NCBI GenBank assembly: GCA_965199805.1 | Contig: CBDATO010000001.1 | Span: 1,426,001-1,490,000, forward strand | Reading direction: 5' to 3' | Length of the DNA: 64,000 bases | Source of the DNA: DATAZK01 sp965199805 | GTDB lineage: Bacteria > Actinomycetota > Actinomycetes > Frankiales > Frankiaceae | Part shown: positions 51,370-59,303 of the stretch, piece by piece | Numbering within the stretch: the first letter of the stretch is position 1 | How the letters are laid out: each line of letters starts with the position of its first letter | Made by a program: the position numbers and the translations under genes | Notes under the pieces: model-generated | What the model was told of the DNA's origin: nothing | Seen by the model: the letters and a program-made list of their open reading frames with translations, nothing else | The model's database searches: none

Positions 51370-52512
51370 TCAGGCTTCCAGTGCTGCCGGCGAGCCCGTG
51401 CCGGCGTCGGCGTCGGGCTCCTCGACACCGATGTCGCGGAGACTTCCGAGCACGGAGCGGAGCACCGCGCCGCCCTGGGCGGCAATGGTGGCGACGGCTT
51501 CGTTGAGACCGTCGGCGCCGTTGAGGATGGTGACGTGGGCCCCCTGCAGACCATCGGCGGCAGCTGCCACCAGGTCGGGCAGCTGGCTGATGACCGCCTG
51601 CTGGAGCGCGATGCGTCCTTCGGTGGCGGCTGCGCCGGCGGCGACGCGGGTCGCGTGGGCAGCGGCCTCGGCACCGATCCGAACCCGCTCGGCGTCGGCT
51701 TCGGCGGGCTTGACGACCTCGGCGACGAGCTCGGCCTCCCTCAGCTCGGCGTTGCGTGCGGCGACCTTGGCCCGCTCCGCCAGGACCTCCTGCCGGGCCT
51801 GCGCCTCGGCCAGCGGGCCGGCCTGGTTCGACTTGGCCTCGGCCTGGTCCACCTCCGCCTTGTACTCGGCCCGGGCGACTGACGTCAGTCGGCTGTACTC
51901 GGCCTGGGCACGAGCACTCTCCTGCTGCGCCTGTGCGGCGGCCTGCTGCGAACGCGCCTGCGCGATCTGGGCCTCCTGATTGACCGTCGCCTGATGGGGC
52001 GCCGCGAGCGCCGCTATGTAGCCGCTTCCCTTGTCATTGATCTCGCTGATCTGAAGGCTGTCGACGAGCAGCCCGATACGCGCCATTTCCAGCTTGGAGG
52101 CGTCGAGGATCGCTTCTCCCAAGGTCTGCTGGTCGCGAATGATGGACTCCACCGTCATGCTGCCGATGATCGACCGCAAATGGCCGGAGAAAATGCGGCC
52201 CACCAGGTTGGACATCTGGCTCTGATCGGCGAGGAAGCGCCGAGCCGCCGCGCTGATGCTCGCGGTGTCGTCACCGACCTTGAACGCGATGACGGCTCGG
52301 ACGTTGAGGGTCAGACCCTGCTGCGTGTACGTGTCCTCGATGACTTCCGCCTCCTGCATCGCCAAGGTCAGGAAGTTGGCGCGGCGCACGAAGGGCAGCA
52401 CGAACGCACCGTGTCCCGTCACGATGCGGAACTGGGCGGAGTCCCCGCCGCGCTGCTTTCCGCCGCTGATGAGCATGGCCTGATTGGGTGCCGGAACTCG
52501 ATATCCGAACAT
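51370..52512 (-). CDS. Flotillin-like SPFH domain protein
   Basis: A 380-residue protein. The N-terminal SPFH domain (1-170: ISGGKQRGGDSAQFRIVTGH, GAFVLPFVRRANFLTL, TLNVRAVIAFKVGDD) is followed by a long Ala/Gln/Glu coiled coil (175-300: QAQQESARAQAEYSRL) and a C-terminal segment. This is the flotillin (FloA/YqiK-like) architecture: oligomeric scaffold of membrane microdomains. No N-terminal membrane helix is seen; it begins with MFGYRVPAPNQAML. AGGAG just upstream of ATG 52512 supports the start. Confidence 0.93.
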   Translation of the reverse strand: MFGYRVPAPNQAMLISGGKQRGGDSAQFRIVTGHGAFVLPFVRRANFLTLAMQEAEVIEDTYTQQGLTLNVRAVIAFKVGDDTASISAAARRFLADQSQMSNLVGRIFSGHLRSIIGSMTVESIIRDQQTLGEAILDASKLEMARIGLLVDSLQISEINDKGSGYIAALAAPHQATVNQEAQIAQARSQQAAAQAQQESARAQAEYSRLTSVARAEYKAEVDQAEAKSNQAGPLAEAQARQEVLAERAKVAARNAELREAELVAEVVKPAEADAERVRIGAEAAAHATRVAAGAAATEGRIALQQAVISQLPDLVAAAADGLQGAHVTILNGADGLNEAVATIAAQGGAVLRSVLGSLRDIGVEEPDADAGTGSPAALEA

Positions 52513-52714
52513 CTACCGCTCCTGAAAAGAACGAAAAAGCTTACAGCCGGAAGTGTGCTCCTCACGTCCTCGTCCGGGGACGGATGTGACGTAAGAGATT
52601 CACCTCGAATGGCCTCGCTCGGGCGCCCGGGATTTCACATGAATACCCGGCATTTCTCACACCGGCTTCCGGGCCGGGTGAGATCAGCCGTGCGGCGGAT
52701 GGCACAGTGCGGGA

Positions 52715-53227
52715 GTGCGTCCTCGCCTCGTGTTGGGCACGGCCCAGCGGATCGTGCTGATGGTCGGCGTCGCAGCTGTTCTCGGAGCGCTCGGCCGCTA
52801 TCTCGAGACCTTGGGTCAGGGCGACCTCGCCTTCGGCTGGTTCGCGTACGCCCCGCTCGACTCGACGGTCCCGACGCCTGGCGCACTGCAGCCTCGGTGG
52901 GTGCATCCGGCCATCTGGGCCGGCGCCAGCGTGGTGTGGGCGCTCGCCGCGATCCGCCTCGCGGGATCGGCATGGGGCCGCCGCATCGTTCTCGTCGTGG
53001 CCTTGGCCGGCGTGCTGATCGGACTCGGCAGCTACCTGTCCACCTTCGGAAGCGTCCCGGACCGTCCCGGCCTGCAGTTCCTGTCGTCCGAGCAGCTGTC
53101 CCAGTACGGCAGTCGGTTGGCCCCGTGGGCACAGCTCCTGGTCTGGTCGGCGCTCGCCGTCGTGTGGACCGTCAGCGCGTTCCTCCTGCTGTCACGCGCG
53201 GCGCACTCGCGGCGGCCCGGCAGCTGA
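52715..53227 (+). CDS. Membrane protein, four helices, function unknown
   Basis: A 170-residue protein with hydrophobic segments near residues 10-27, 62-85, 88-108 and 137-160 (RIVLMVGVAAVLGALGRYLE, WAGASVVWALAAIRLAGSAW, LVVALAGVLIGLGSYLSTFG). No motif identifies it. GTG 52715 lies at the beginning of the first helix. The 202-base divergent gap to the flotillin gene contains a direct pair of CCCGG-ATTTC-like elements (about 52630-52665) of unknown role and otherwise no feature. Confidence 0.68.
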   Translation: MRPRLVLGTAQRIVLMVGVAAVLGALGRYLETLGQGDLAFGWFAYAPLDSTVPTPGALQPRWVHPAIWAGASVVWALAAIRLAGSAWGRRIVLVVALAGVLIGLGSYLSTFGSVPDRPGLQFLSSEQLSQYGSRLAPWAQLLVWSALAVVWTVSAFLLLSRAAHSRRPGS

Positions 53228-53257
53228 CCACGACAGGGCCGGGATCGACCCGGACAG

Positions 53258-53539
53258 TCAGACCGTGATCGGTGCGTGCGTGCGGCGGTGGAGGCGACCC
53301 GAAGGCACGGCACTCGTGCCGGAGGGCAGCTGCACGACGAGCGGCAGGCGACGCGGTGCGGCGGGGGCCTTGACGCCCTGCCCGGCGATACGCCGATTGA
53401 CCATGAGCTGCGCCGACGCGAACCGCGCCGCGTCCTGATGCAGGCGCAGCAGGCCGGCCGAAAGGACGACCGTAGGTGCGTCACCAGGCAGCTGGATGCT
53501 CGTGATGGCCGGACGGGGAAGCGAAGCCGTTGATGTCAT
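53258..53539 (-). CDS. Small protein coupled to the sensor kinase, function unknown
   Basis: A 93-residue protein without signal, membrane helix or known motif. It reads SIQLPGDAPTVVLSAGLLRL, then HQDAARFASAQLMVNRRIAG, with a Pro/Arg-rich end. ATG 53539 overlaps the kinase stop (ATGA), and codon usage is normal, so it is a real translated gene. A role as a partner or regulator of the kinase is inferred from the coupling. Confidence 0.6.
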   Translation of the reverse strand: MTSTASLPRPAITSIQLPGDAPTVVLSAGLLRLHQDAARFASAQLMVNRRIAGQGVKAPAAPRRLPLVVQLPSGTSAVPSGRLHRRTHAPITV

Positions 53540-55191
53540 GCCTTTGTTATTTCCCGCCCCGCTAGGTCGGCTCTTTGGGCTGTCTGTGGGCTGTCTGTGC
53601 GCCCCAACTCGGGCACGAACGGCGGGCAGCAGAACAGCCGGACGGTGAAGACGGTGCGTCCCGGACGGCTCTGCACGTCGACGGAGCCTCCGTGGGCGGA
53701 CACGACGGCGGAGACGATGGCGAGCCCGAGCCCCGTGCTGCCGGCGTTACGGGAGCGCGAGCTGTCCGCCCGGGCGAAGCGCTCGAAGATGTGCGGCAGG
53801 AGCTCGGGCGGGATACCGGGACCCTTGTCCTCGACGTCGATCACGGCGACGTCACCGTCACGGCGCAGGGCCACGTGCACGGCCGTGCCGGGCGCCGTGT
53901 GGGTGCGGGTGTTGGTCAGGAGATTGGTGAAGACCTGGTGCAGCCGGGCCGGATCTCCGACGACCTCGACCGCCTCGTCGGGCAGCGCGAGGCTCACCGG
54001 ATGACCGGGACCGGCGGCGTGGGCGTCGCTGACCGCGTCGATGACGAGGGCGGTCAGGTCGACCGGCTCCTGCTCGACCGGACGTCCGGCGTCCAGCCGG
54101 GCCAGCAGCAGCAGGTCCTCGACCAGGCCGGTCATCCGGGTCGCCTCGGACTCGACCCGGCCCATGGCGTACCGGATGTCGCCGGGGAGGTCGTCGCCGG
54201 TACGGCGGGTCAGCTCCGCGTAACCACGGATGGCGGCCAGCGGGGTGCGCAGCTCATGGCTCGCATCGGCCACGAACTGGCGCACCCTCGTCTCGCTGGC
54301 CTGCCGGGCGGCGAGCGCCGTCGCGACGTGACCGAGCAGGCCGTTGAGTGCGGTGCCCACCTGTCCCACTTCGGTGCGCGGATCGGTGTCGGCGTCAGGG
54401 ACGCGGTCGAGCAACGTCACCTCGCCGCTGGCAAGCGGCAGCTCCGAGACGCGGGTGGCGGTCGCGACCACGCGCCGCAGCGGTCGCAGTGCGAAGCGCA
54501 CGATGAGACTTCCCACGACGCCGGCGCCCAGCAGGCCGGCCCCGCCGACCACAAGGACGACCAGCGTCAGGTTGTCGACGGTGGAGTTGGCGTCGGCCAG
54601 CGGCAGGCCGGTGACGAGCAGGGTGTCGGGCGCGTTGCCGGCGGTCTCGAGCACCCGGTACTGGCCGAGGCCCGGGAGCGAGACGGTGTGCGGTCTGCCG
54701 TCCGCCGGCACGTCGAGCAGGGTGGCAAGGCCGCCGGAGGACAGCGCGGCGTAGACCGGCTCGTTGCCCGCGTCCAAACCGCCGGACAGGACGCCCGCGA
54801 TGTCGACCTTCCCGTCGACGATTCGCGCGGTGAGCGTTCCCACCGCCTGACCCGGAACGAAGAGGTTGCCGGCCGAACCAGCGGCATCTTGCCCCGACCC
54901 GCTGCCGTCGCCCTGTGAGTCGGACGAGTGTCGCGCATCGGCGGTCGATGACCTCACGCCGCTCGCCGCCAACTGCCGGTCGACCTGGGTGAGCGTCTGG
55001 TGCTGCAGCGTCGTGACGCTGACGATGCCGATGACGACCGTGACGGCCGCGAGCAGGGCCAGCAGAGCGGCGAGCAGACGAGCGCGCAACGTCCAGTACC
55101 AGCGCCGCCTGCTCCCGGTCACGGCACCGGAGTCACTGCGGAGCCGGAGGCGTCGCGCCGAAGGCACAGCAGACCCCACTGTCGTCACCAT
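53536..55191 (-). CDS. Orphan sensor histidine kinase (HAMP, HisKA, HATPase)
   Basis: A 551-residue kinase: transmembrane helices about 37-60 and 208-232, an extracellular Ser/Gly/Asp-rich domain of about 145 residues (61-207), HAMP region (233-300), HisKA with His312 in ASHELRTPL, and an ATPase domain with FTNLLTNTRTH, DKGPGIP and GSTGLGLAIV. It should phosphorylate a response regulator, but no such gene adjoins it, which is unusual for this class. It is divergent from the DUF3500 gene, with three repeated half-sites between. A tandem 11-base direct repeat (53577-53598) lies in the 3' end of the gene. Confidence 0.93.
   Translation of the reverse strand: MVTTVGSAVPSARRLRLRSDSGAVTGSRRRWYWTLRARLLAALLALLAAVTVVIGIVSVTTLQHQTLTQVDRQLAASGVRSSTADARHSSDSQGDGSGSGQDAAGSAGNLFVPGQAVGTLTARIVDGKVDIAGVLSGGLDAGNEPVYAALSSGGLATLLDVPADGRPHTVSLPGLGQYRVLETAGNAPDTLLVTGLPLADANSTVDNLTLVVLVVGGAGLLGAGVVGSLIVRFALRPLRRVVATATRVSELPLASGEVTLLDRVPDADTDPRTEVGQVGTALNGLLGHVATALAARQASETRVRQFVADASHELRTPLAAIRGYAELTRRTGDDLPGDIRYAMGRVESEATRMTGLVEDLLLLARLDAGRPVEQEPVDLTALVIDAVSDAHAAGPGHPVSLALPDEAVEVVGDPARLHQVFTNLLTNTRTHTAPGTAVHVALRRDGDVAVIDVEDKGPGIPPELLPHIFERFARADSSRSRNAGSTGLGLAIVSAVVSAHGGSVDVQSRPGRTVFTVRLFCCPPFVPELGRTDSPQTAQRADLAGREITKA
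53577..53598. repeat. Tandem 11-base direct repeat inside the kinase gene end
   Basis: GGGCTGTCTGT occurs twice head to tail in the last 20 codons of the sensor kinase. It translates to a varying Ser/Pro/Gln/Thr tail, so it is probably a slippage repeat in a tolerant C-terminus; an effect on the coupled downstream start is possible. Confidence 0.6.
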
Positions 55192-55246
55192 GTCACGACC
55201 ATCGACCGGCCCTCTTTCGGTGCCCTATCGGGCCGCTGTGGGCCTC

Positions 55247-55286
55247 CTGTGCGCAGGTCGGCCGCATGCGCACAGTGAGCGCACAG
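55247..55286. promoter_or_regulatory. Three repeated half-sites in the divergent kinase/DUF3500 promoter
   Basis: The 9-base arms CTGTGCGCA (55247-55255) and TGCGCACAG (55267-55275) form a perfect inverted repeat, and GCGCACAG recurs at 55279-55286, 11 bases (one helix turn) from the second arm. Such direct repeats one turn apart are typical of OmpR-type response-regulator sites. They could serve both the kinase and the DUF3500 promoters. Confidence 0.6.
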
Positions 55287-55311
55287 CAGGCTGACAGGAC
55301 CGGCCGAGACG

Positions 55312-56520
55312 GTGTCCGGCATGACACCAACGGCCCCAGCCCCAACGCCCGACATGTCGCCGGCGCGCCCGATGAGCCGCCGCACGCTGCTGGCGGGCGT
55401 CCCGGCCGTGGCCCTGGCCTTTGCCGCCGCGTGCTCCAAGGGGTCCACGGCAGGATCGGATGCCTCCGCAAGCACAGCCCCGACGTCGGCGTCGACCTCC
55501 GCCGCCGTCGAGACGCCGTCGGCTTCTCCCAGCACGGCGAGCTCCGGCTCGGTCGCGGCGCTCGCGCAGGCGTTCCAGGCCACGCTCGGCACCGATCTGC
55601 GGTCGACCTTGGACCAGAGCTACTCGCTGGCGAATGCGGAGCTGTGGTCGAACCTGCCGCAGTCGCTGCTCGGGGGCGGCGGAGGGCCGGGCGGCGGTGG
55701 ATCGAAGGGTCCCCGGCTGGGTGTCGGTCTCGACAAGCTGAGCGACACGCAGCTCGCGGCATTCGACACGCTGCTCAAGGCGGCTACGGGCAGCTCAACC
55801 GGCCTGGGCTACGCGGAGATCCAGCAGCACCTCAACGGCGACGACTACCTCAGCGCTCACGGTGGTGGCAGCGAGTACGGCCGGGCCAACTTCTTCATCG
55901 CCTTCCTCGGCACACCCGGTGACACCGGGACCTGGGAGTTTCAGTTCGGCGGCCATCATCTGGCGGTCGCCAACACGTACAAGGACGGCGTGCTCGTCGG
56001 CGCCACCCCGTCCTTCCGGGGCATCGAGCCGAACGGCCCGTTCACCCAGGACGGCACCAGCAACGAGCCGCTCGCCGTGAAGGAGGCCGCTCTGCGAGCG
56101 CTGCTAGCCGGACTCACCGCGGATCAGCTGGCCGCCGCGAAGCTGAGTGCCGTCTACAGCGACCTCGTGCTCGGCGCGGGCAAGGACTGGGCGTTCCCGA
56201 CGGCTCATGAGGGCGTGAAGGTGTCCACGCTGACCGCCCCGGCCAAGAAGTTGGTGCTGGCCGGCATCGCCGGTTACGTCAACGACATCGCCGATGCCGA
56301 CGCGAAGACCATCCTGGCTCGCTACGAGTCCGAACTCGACGACACCTACGTCGCGTACTCGGGCACGACGGCGCTCACCGAGCAGAACGACTACATCCGT
56401 ATCGACGGACCGTCCGTGTGGATCGAGTTCTCCATGCAGCACGGCATCGTCCTGTCCGGCAACCACCCGCACTCGGTGTGGCGCGACCGGACCACCGACT
56501 ACGGCGGCACGAAGGCCTGA
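55312..56520 (+). CDS. DUF3500 family lipoprotein
   Basis: A 402-residue protein with a Tat-type signal and lipobox (SRRTLLAGVPAVALAFAAAC, Cys41), a Ser/Ala/Thr linker to about residue 85, then the DUF3500 domain (about 90-400): EFQFGGHHLAVANTYKDG, LVGATPSFRGIEPNGPFT, IRIDGPSVWIEFSMQHGIVL, HPHSVWRDRTTDYGG. Conserved His and acidic residues suggest a metal or haem role, but the function is unknown. It is followed at 12 bases by the HupE/UreJ gene. GTG 55312 or ATG 55321 is the start. Confidence 0.88.
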   Translation: MSGMTPTAPAPTPDMSPARPMSRRTLLAGVPAVALAFAAACSKGSTAGSDASASTAPTSASTSAAVETPSASPSTASSGSVAALAQAFQATLGTDLRSTLDQSYSLANAELWSNLPQSLLGGGGGPGGGGSKGPRLGVGLDKLSDTQLAAFDTLLKAATGSSTGLGYAEIQQHLNGDDYLSAHGGGSEYGRANFFIAFLGTPGDTGTWEFQFGGHHLAVANTYKDGVLVGATPSFRGIEPNGPFTQDGTSNEPLAVKEAALRALLAGLTADQLAAAKLSAVYSDLVLGAGKDWAFPTAHEGVKVSTLTAPAKKLVLAGIAGYVNDIADADAKTILARYESELDDTYVAYSGTTALTEQNDYIRIDGPSVWIEFSMQHGIVLSGNHPHSVWRDRTTDYGGTKA

Positions 56521-56532
56521 GCGACCATCGAC

Positions 56533-57912
56533 GTGTCCTCGATTCTTACTCCCCGACAGGGGATCCTCCGGTGGGCCCGCCGGCTGTGCGCGGCCTCGGC
56601 GGTGGCGATCGTCGTGCTGCTGTGCGGCGCCCCGAGCGCCTCGGCGCACGTCGTGCCCTGGACGACCGTGCAGCTGAACGTGCAGGACGGCCGCATCACG
56701 GCGACGCTCGGCATCCCGCTCGACGACATCGAGGCCGCCACCGGCATCGACCTCGGTGACGAGACGCAGGCCGACATCGACAGCCACGCCTCCGCGCTCA
56801 CCACCTATCTGCAGCAGCACTTCACGCCGACCAGCGACGACGGCCGGGCCTGGACCGTGCAAGCCGGAGCGCTGACCGTGGCCCAGGCCGGGGCCGCCGA
56901 CACGACCGGGCTCTACCGGCAGCTGATCACGACCTTCACCCTCATCGCGCCGGCGGACGACGACGGCCGGTCCTTCGACCTCGGCTACGACGCTGTCATC
57001 GACAAGGTCATCACCCATGTCGTCGTCGTCACCTTGCGCTCGGATCGGGCGGCCGGCAACGACAGCGCGTACGAGCTCGGAACCATCGAGCTCGACACGG
57101 CTTCCAACAAGGTGCCGTCATTCCACGTGGACCTGGATTCCGGCAGCGACCTACGCGGCCTGGTCAGCATGGTCGAGCTGGGGATCCGGCACATCCAGGA
57201 GGGGACCGACCACCAGCTGTTCCTGCTCGCCCTGCTCATCCCGGCCCCGCTCGTCGCGGCCGGCCGGAGATGGCGTGAGCCGGTGGGGACCAAGGAGTCC
57301 GTCCGGCGCATCTGCCGCATCACGCTGGCGTTCACACTCGGGCACTCCGTCACCCTGGCCCTGGGTGCGCTGGGTCTGCCGGTGCCCCAGGCGGCGATCG
57401 AGGCGCTGATCGCCGTCACCATCGTCGTCGCCGCCGCCCACGCCCTGCGGCCGATCTTCCCCGGCCGGGAAGCGCTGGTCGCCGGCTCGTTCGGCCTCGT
57501 CCACGGCCTCGCCTTCTCCGAGACACTCCGCGAACTGCATCTGTCGGGCGGCCGGCTCGCCCTGTCCCTGGTCGGGTTCAACGTGGGCATCGAGCTCATG
57601 CAGCTTCTCGTCGTGGCGGTGGTGCTCCCACCACTGATCCTGCTGGCGAGGGCGAGGCGCTACCAGACCCTGCGCATCGTCGCGGCGGTGGTGGCGGGAA
57701 CGGCCGCACTGGGATGGTTCGCGGCCCGCATCGGCCATCCCAACCCGCTGGCGGATGCCGCCGACAATCTCTCGCGTATCTCCCAACCGGTCGTCGCGTC
57801 GCTGTGGCTCCTCGCCGCGCTCTGTCTGGCCGTCACGGTCATCGGTGATCGCCGAGTACCGAAAGGAGCCCGTCGCGGCCCGGAGCCGTCCTTGATCAAG
57901 CCGGCGGGATAG
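56533..57912 (+). CDS. HupE/UreJ_2 family membrane protein
   Basis: A 459-residue protein: signal peptide (1-38) ending in SASAHVV, an extracytoplasmic domain to about 210, then six or so membrane helices with the family stretch IRHIQEGTDHQLFLLALLIP, RICRITLAFTLGHSVTLALG and GLVHGLAFSETLRE. Family relatives have been linked to nickel or other metal handling. The conserved His in HIQEG, GHS and GLVHG would be metal ligands. It is coupled (12-base gap) to the DUF3500 gene; the two probably work together at the membrane. Confidence 0.87.
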   Translation: MSSILTPRQGILRWARRLCAASAVAIVVLLCGAPSASAHVVPWTTVQLNVQDGRITATLGIPLDDIEAATGIDLGDETQADIDSHASALTTYLQQHFTPTSDDGRAWTVQAGALTVAQAGAADTTGLYRQLITTFTLIAPADDDGRSFDLGYDAVIDKVITHVVVVTLRSDRAAGNDSAYELGTIELDTASNKVPSFHVDLDSGSDLRGLVSMVELGIRHIQEGTDHQLFLLALLIPAPLVAAGRRWREPVGTKESVRRICRITLAFTLGHSVTLALGALGLPVPQAAIEALIAVTIVVAAAHALRPIFPGREALVAGSFGLVHGLAFSETLRELHLSGGRLALSLVGFNVGIELMQLLVVAVVLPPLILLARARRYQTLRIVAAVVAGTAALGWFAARIGHPNPLADAADNLSRISQPVVASLWLLAALCLAVTVIGDRRVPKGARRGPEPSLIKPAG

Positions 57913-57944
57913 CCGAACTCCTGTCGCCGCATAGCATTCGCCGG

Positions 57945-58271
57945 GTGGGCTCCCCGAACCGCAGACGCCGCGTCATCAACGCACTCGTCGTGGTCAGCGT
58001 GGTCGAGACGATCACTCTCGCGGTGCTCCTGATCAATCTCGTGACTGCCGGAAACCACCGGGTGGCACAGGCCGTGGGGCCGGTCCACGGTGGGCTCTAC
58101 CTGGCAGGCATCGCCCTGACGTTCCTGGCGACCCGCGATCTGCGCGCCCGGCTGACATCGGTCATCCCGGTCGTCGGATCCATCGTCGCCCTCGTTCTGA
58201 TCCGCTCGTCGGAAGCTGACGGCGGTGCGCCGAAGACTGGCGTAAGCGACAGGGCGCACCAAGCCGGTTGA
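57945..58271 (+). CDS. DUF3817-like membrane protein
   Basis: A 108-residue protein with three hydrophobic segments: VINALVVVSVVETITLAVLL, AVGPVHGGLYLAGIALTFLA, and VIPVVGSIVALVLIRSS. The VETITL/GPVHG/GLY pattern is that of DUF3817 (YdzA-like) small integral membrane proteins of actinomycetes. Function unknown. The GTG start at 57945 lies 32 bases after the HupE gene, so it may be the third gene of that operon. Confidence 0.85.
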   Translation: MGSPNRRRRVINALVVVSVVETITLAVLLINLVTAGNHRVAQAVGPVHGGLYLAGIALTFLATRDLRARLTSVIPVVGSIVALVLIRSSEADGGAPKTGVSDRAHQAG

Positions 58272-58358
58272 GTCTCCGATGAGTTGCCCGGCGCGCGATC
58301 GTCCTCCCAGTGGTGAGTGCCCGTGAGGGGCGCCCGGCACTGAGGGTTGGAGAAGGCC

Positions 58359-59183
58359 ATGAATGCGACGGCTCGCCGGATGTTCGAGTTGGTCGAGCCG
58401 ATCGGAGTCATCCCCTACTCGGCCGACGAACCCAACGAGACGATGTTCGCGCTGGGATTCACCAACTACTGGGACACCTACTTCGCCGGACGCGCGGCGC
58501 CCCTCGGCCTCGTCCCGGCCGCGGTGGTGGACGCGCTGTTCTACAACTTCGCTCCCGGCGAGGTGGCCCGGCACATCCCGGAGGTCTGGCGCACGACGAC
58601 GCCGGAAGCGGCCATCGCCGCCCGTCGGGCGGGTTGCGCCAACGCCTTGCGCCGAATCCTCAGCGATGAGGTCGACTCCCCCGCATTCGCCCGCACAACG
58701 GAGCTGCTGCTCGAGGCAGCCACCAGCGCCCCGTGGGAAGGGCGGCCGATGTACGCCGCCCTGCGCGCACTCCCGACACCCGACGGTGTGGTCGAGCGCC
58801 TCTTCCATGCCGCCTCCCTCTTGCGGGAGCATCGCGGCGACGGCCACATCACGGCGTTGATGACCGAGGGCGTCGGCGGGCTCGAGGCGCACGTCCTGCT
58901 CGCACTCGACATGGACATGCCGGCGCGGAAGTTCGGGCGCATCCACCACCTTCCGGCGGCGCAACTCACCGGCGTCATCGACGGCATGCGCGATCGCGGC
59001 CTGATCGGCGCCGACGGGTGGCTCACCGAAGCCGGACGCGGGGTGAAATCGCGCGTCGAGGCACTCACCGACGACCTCGCCGCGAAGCCGTACGACGCCC
59101 TCGAACCCGCTGAGCTCGAAGAGCTCATGGCCGGACTCGAGCCGCTGGCCACATTGCTGCTCGCCGCCCAGGAGTGGGGCTGA
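58359..59183 (+). CDS. SCO6745-like helical protein
   Basis: A 274-residue protein with the actinobacterial SCO6745-family pattern: RMFELVEPIGVIPYSADEPN, FTNYWDTYFAGRAAPLG, LFYNFAPGEVARHIPEVW and RDRGLIGADGWLTEAGRG near the winged-helix-like C-terminus. Function in the cell is unknown; the tail resembles a MarR-like winged helix. A GGAGAAGG site at 58346-58353 fixes ATG 58359. The 120 bases to the phosphoketolase gene hold its promoter. Confidence 0.85.
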   Translation: MNATARRMFELVEPIGVIPYSADEPNETMFALGFTNYWDTYFAGRAAPLGLVPAAVVDALFYNFAPGEVARHIPEVWRTTTPEAAIAARRAGCANALRRILSDEVDSPAFARTTELLLEAATSAPWEGRPMYAALRALPTPDGVVERLFHAASLLREHRGDGHITALMTEGVGGLEAHVLLALDMDMPARKFGRIHHLPAAQLTGVIDGMRDRGLIGADGWLTEAGRGVKSRVEALTDDLAAKPYDALEPAELEELMAGLEPLATLLLAAQEWG

Positions 59184-59303
59184 CCGCTGGCCACGGGCCG
59201 GATCGCCCGGCATCGCCGGGCAGCGATAGTTCGCGACCACGCTCGGACCGATCGGGCAACGCCTCGAAGACTTCGCTCTCCTCCCGAGACAGAAGGCGGA
59301 CCA

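Noticed and set aside
53032..53484. Alternative minus-strand frame in the 53.0-53.5 kb region
   Set aside because: The frame at 53258-53539 is coupled to the kinase stop and is the better candidate; this one crosses the plus-strand membrane gene.
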